A stretch of DNA of 7,068 nt, taken from positions 1 through 7,068 of the forward strand of contig JASKZU010000097.1 of NCBI GenBank assembly GCA_030147455.1, read 5' to 3'. The notes below the pieces were generated by a model, which ran no database searches, was not told the origin of the DNA, and saw only the letters and a list, made by a program, of their open reading frames with translations. This DNA is from Planococcus sp. (in: firmicutes). Lineage in GTDB: Bacteria > Bacillota > Bacilli > Bacillales_A > Planococcaceae. Made by a program: the position numbers and the translations under genes. Within the stretch, counting starts at the first letter, position 1, and the number at the start of each line of letters is the position of its first letter. Below are positions 5,588 through 7,068 of this stretch, piece after piece.

Positions 5588-6124
5588 ATGGAAGAATTGT
5601 ATGCTGAGTACAACCGATACATCTATCACTTATGTTTGAAATTGACCCGCAACAAAGCCGAGGCAGAAGATTTGATGCAGGAAGTATGGCTGAAAGTGGT
5701 GCGTTATGAGGCCTCGCTTGCCGAAGTCGACCACGCAAAAGCTTGGCTGACAACAATCTGCATGAACACGTTCCGCGACCGCTACCGCAAAAATGTCCGC
5801 CGCAGCAAGCACATTGCCCACCAGCCGGACGGGCTGGATATCTCCATTTTGGATCTGATCCCGACAGATGACACTGGCACGGCTGAATTGCTGGAAAAGC
5901 AGGACGTGTCAGTGATGATCCGCCATAAAATTTCCGAGTTGGATGCTATTTACCAAACGACGATTGTCTATTTTTATGTTCACCAATACTCACTTGTAGA
6001 AATTGCTGAAGCAATGAAAGTATCGATCGGTACAGTCAAATCCCGCTTGCACCGAGGCAAGCAGCGTTTGAAAGATATGTTGATGGAAGATGTGCGGACG
6101 CGCGAGTATGTCGTGCCGGCCTAA
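5588..6124 (+). CDS. ECF-like sigma-70 family RNA polymerase sigma factor
   Basis: A complete 178-residue protein with the two-domain layout of ECF (group IV) sigma factors, which direct RNA polymerase to stress or envelope-response promoters. Region 2 spans about residues 3-72, with the core-binding stretch AEAEDLMQEVWLKVVRY (24-40) and the basic, aromatic-rich FRDRYRKNVRR (62-72) expected to contact the -10. After a variable acidic linker (80-105), region 4 spans about 110-165, with a helix-turn-helix EIAEAMKVSIGTVKSRLHRGKQRL (138-161) for -35 recognition. The ATG at 5588 has GGAGGT at 5575-5580, seven bases upstream; a TTG directly before it is too close to that site. The next gene is not a recognisable anti-sigma factor and is separated by a terminator, so this sigma looks orphan here. 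The short tail after region 4 ends in VVPA, with no extra domain. The subgroup and target promoters are not identified. Confidence 0.92.
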   Translation: MEELYAEYNRYIYHLCLKLTRNKAEAEDLMQEVWLKVVRYEASLAEVDHAKAWLTTICMNTFRDRYRKNVRRSKHIAHQPDGLDISILDLIPTDDTGTAELLEKQDVSVMIRHKISELDAIYQTTIVYFYVHQYSLVEIAEAMKVSIGTVKSRLHRGKQRLKDMLMEDVRTREYVVPA

Positions 6125-6134
6125 TCATTTTCCT

Positions 6135-6164
6135 AAAGCCAGCCAGATGCGGTTGGCTTTTTTT
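6135..6164 (+). terminator. Intrinsic terminator after the sigma factor gene
   Basis: AAAGCCAGCC pairs with GGTTGGCTTT (ten pairs including one G-U) around a six-base loop AGATGC, followed by seven T (6158-6164). It begins ten bases after the stop codon and should separate this gene from the phospholipase D-like gene. Confidence 0.88.
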
Positions 6165-6205
6165 GTTTGGGGAATACTTCCGTTTTTTTCTTTCTCTGCT
6201 TCCGT

Positions 6206-6211
6206 TATAAT
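6206..6211 (+). promoter_or_regulatory. -10 box candidate for the phospholipase D-like gene
   Basis: A perfect TATAAT lies 27 bases before the ATG. The bases 16-18 upstream are a T-rich stretch with no clear -35. A start near 6217 would fall at the edge of the AAAGGAG ribosome binding site and leave a leader of only about 16 bases, which is short. Confidence 0.4.
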
Positions 6212-6232
6212 GGATGAAAGGAGAGTTGTCAG

Positions 6233-7068
6233 ATGAAGAAAGTTCGGGATTACAGCAAACGCCGGCGCTTCGTAATGGGAAGCGTCGGCGTTCTTGCGGC
6301 TATATACATATTTGTCGTTGCCTGGCATACGTTCAAGCCACTGCCTGAAGGGATTTCCTACGCAGGAGATCTGCACGCGGCAGAACAAGTGGACATGATT
6401 TATGATTTAAGTTTTGCGCAGGACCGTGAAGGCACGGAACTTGAACATGAATTAAGGATTTTTGACGAAATCAACGAGTTGATCGACCGGGCTGAAGAGT
6501 TTCTAGTGCTTGATTTCTTCTTGTTCGATAATTACAACGACCAGGAAGAAGATTTCCCGGCCGTAGCAGAACGGCTGATTGATCACCTATTGATGAAAAA
6601 AGAACAAGATCCCGACTTTCCAATTTATTTTATTACCGATCCTGTGAATACAGGCTACGGTTCGTATGACAGCATTCTGCTCGAATCGCTGGAAGCAGAA
6701 GGAGTCGAAGTGATCGTCACGGACCTGGATCCGTTGCGGGACTCGATGCCCCTTTACTCCGGGCTATACCGCATTATTTTCCAGTGGTTCGACAGTGAAG
6801 GCAAGGGCTGGCTGCCAAACGGGATTTCAAGCGATGCCCCGGATATGACGCTGTCTTCTTATCTGACGTTGATGAACGTCAAAGCGAATCACCGAAAAAC
6901 AATCGTTTCAGAACAGGAAGCGATTATCAGTTCGGCCAACCCGCATAATATGAGCGGGTTACATGGCAATATGGCGTTTCGGGTCAACGGACCTGTGTTA
7001 AACGACATATTGGAATCTGAAGAAGCAGTATCCAAAATGTCGGGAGGGCCTGATTTTCCGCGTGTTGA
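6233..7068 (+). CDS. Phospholipase D-like domain protein, membrane-anchored, cut by window edge
   Basis: The frame starts at an ATG at 6233 with AAGGAG at 6218-6223, nine bases upstream, and stays open for 278 codons to the right edge. The N-terminus is basic (KKVRDYSKRRR) followed by one hydrophobic helix at about 14-31, so the rest probably sits outside the membrane as an anchored domain. The fold is suggested by ELIDRAEEFLVLDFFLFDN (82-100), typical of the first half of a PLD domain, and by an HxK motif NHRK (219-222, His220 and Lys222) followed by SSANPHNMSGLHGN (233-246) with the expected Ser and Asn. Members of this superfamily include cardiolipin synthases and phosphodiesterases and need two HxK motifs; the second would lie beyond the window. 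The segment between the strands (about 160-215) is longer than in a compact PLD domain. The substrate is unknown; a phospholipid is likely from family and location only. Confidence 0.82.
   Translation, partial: MKKVRDYSKRRRFVMGSVGVLAAIYIFVVAWHTFKPLPEGISYAGDLHAAEQVDMIYDLSFAQDREGTELEHELRIFDEINELIDRAEEFLVLDFFLFDNYNDQEEDFPAVAERLIDHLLMKKEQDPDFPIYFITDPVNTGYGSYDSILLESLEAEGVEVIVTDLDPLRDSMPLYSGLYRIIFQWFDSEGKGWLPNGISSDAPDMTLSSYLTLMNVKANHRKTIVSEQEAIISSANPHNMSGLHGNMAFRVNGPVLNDILESEEAVSKMSGGPDFPRV

Noticed and set aside
6125..6388. 87-codon minus-strand open frame across the sigma/PLD gap
   Set aside because: It runs through the sigma gene terminator and over the N-terminus of the PLD-like gene, has no domain, and no binding site at its start.
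1..7068. Mobile element, prophage, CRISPR array or defence island
   Set aside because: No transposase, integrase, phage or Cas gene, no direct-repeat array and no flanking repeats were seen. The genes are chromosomal housekeeping types with consistent codon use.

Overview
The window looks like ordinary chromosome from a low-to-mid GC Gram-positive bacterium of the Bacillota, most likely a Bacillales member close to Planococcus or Sporosarcina. This placement is inferred from gene content, strong GGAGG-type ribosome binding sites, TTG starts and Rho-independent terminators; no rRNA or marker gene fixes the genus. I see no tRNA, rRNA, CRISPR array, insertion sequence, phage gene or long repeat.

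The left half (1-4039) is on the minus strand. Reading from right to left it holds an M20 metallo-dipeptidase, a strong hairpin terminator, a PlsY-type acyl-phosphate:glycerol-3-phosphate acyltransferase, a DegV/FakB-type fatty-acid-binding protein, and a DUF2804 protein that runs off the left edge. The plsY-degV pair makes biochemical sense. FakB-type proteins present fatty acids to the kinase FakA, which makes acyl-phosphate, and acyl-phosphate is the substrate of PlsY. The plsY start is odd: the only conventional in-frame start is a TTG without a ribosome binding site, followed by a seven-G run that itself looks like one.

The right half (4191-7068) is on the plus strand. It holds a CNNM/CorC-type membrane protein with CBS domains (a probable Mg2+ transporter), an ECF-like sigma factor without an adjacent anti-sigma gene, and the first 278 codons of a membrane-anchored phospholipase D-family protein cut by the right edge. 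Clear intrinsic terminators follow the CNNM and sigma genes, so these look like single-gene transcription units.

The dipeptidase and CNNM genes diverge from a 151-base region (4040-4190). Its two predicted promoters have overlapping -35 elements inside one 16-base palindrome. A second 16-base palindrome, 32 bases away, covers the CNNM -10. This is the most structured regulatory DNA in the window. I did not find convincing evidence of a new multi-gene system. The best leads are the fatty-acid/phospholipid gene pair, the plsY start, the divergent promoter and the orphan sigma factor beside a phospholipase-like gene.
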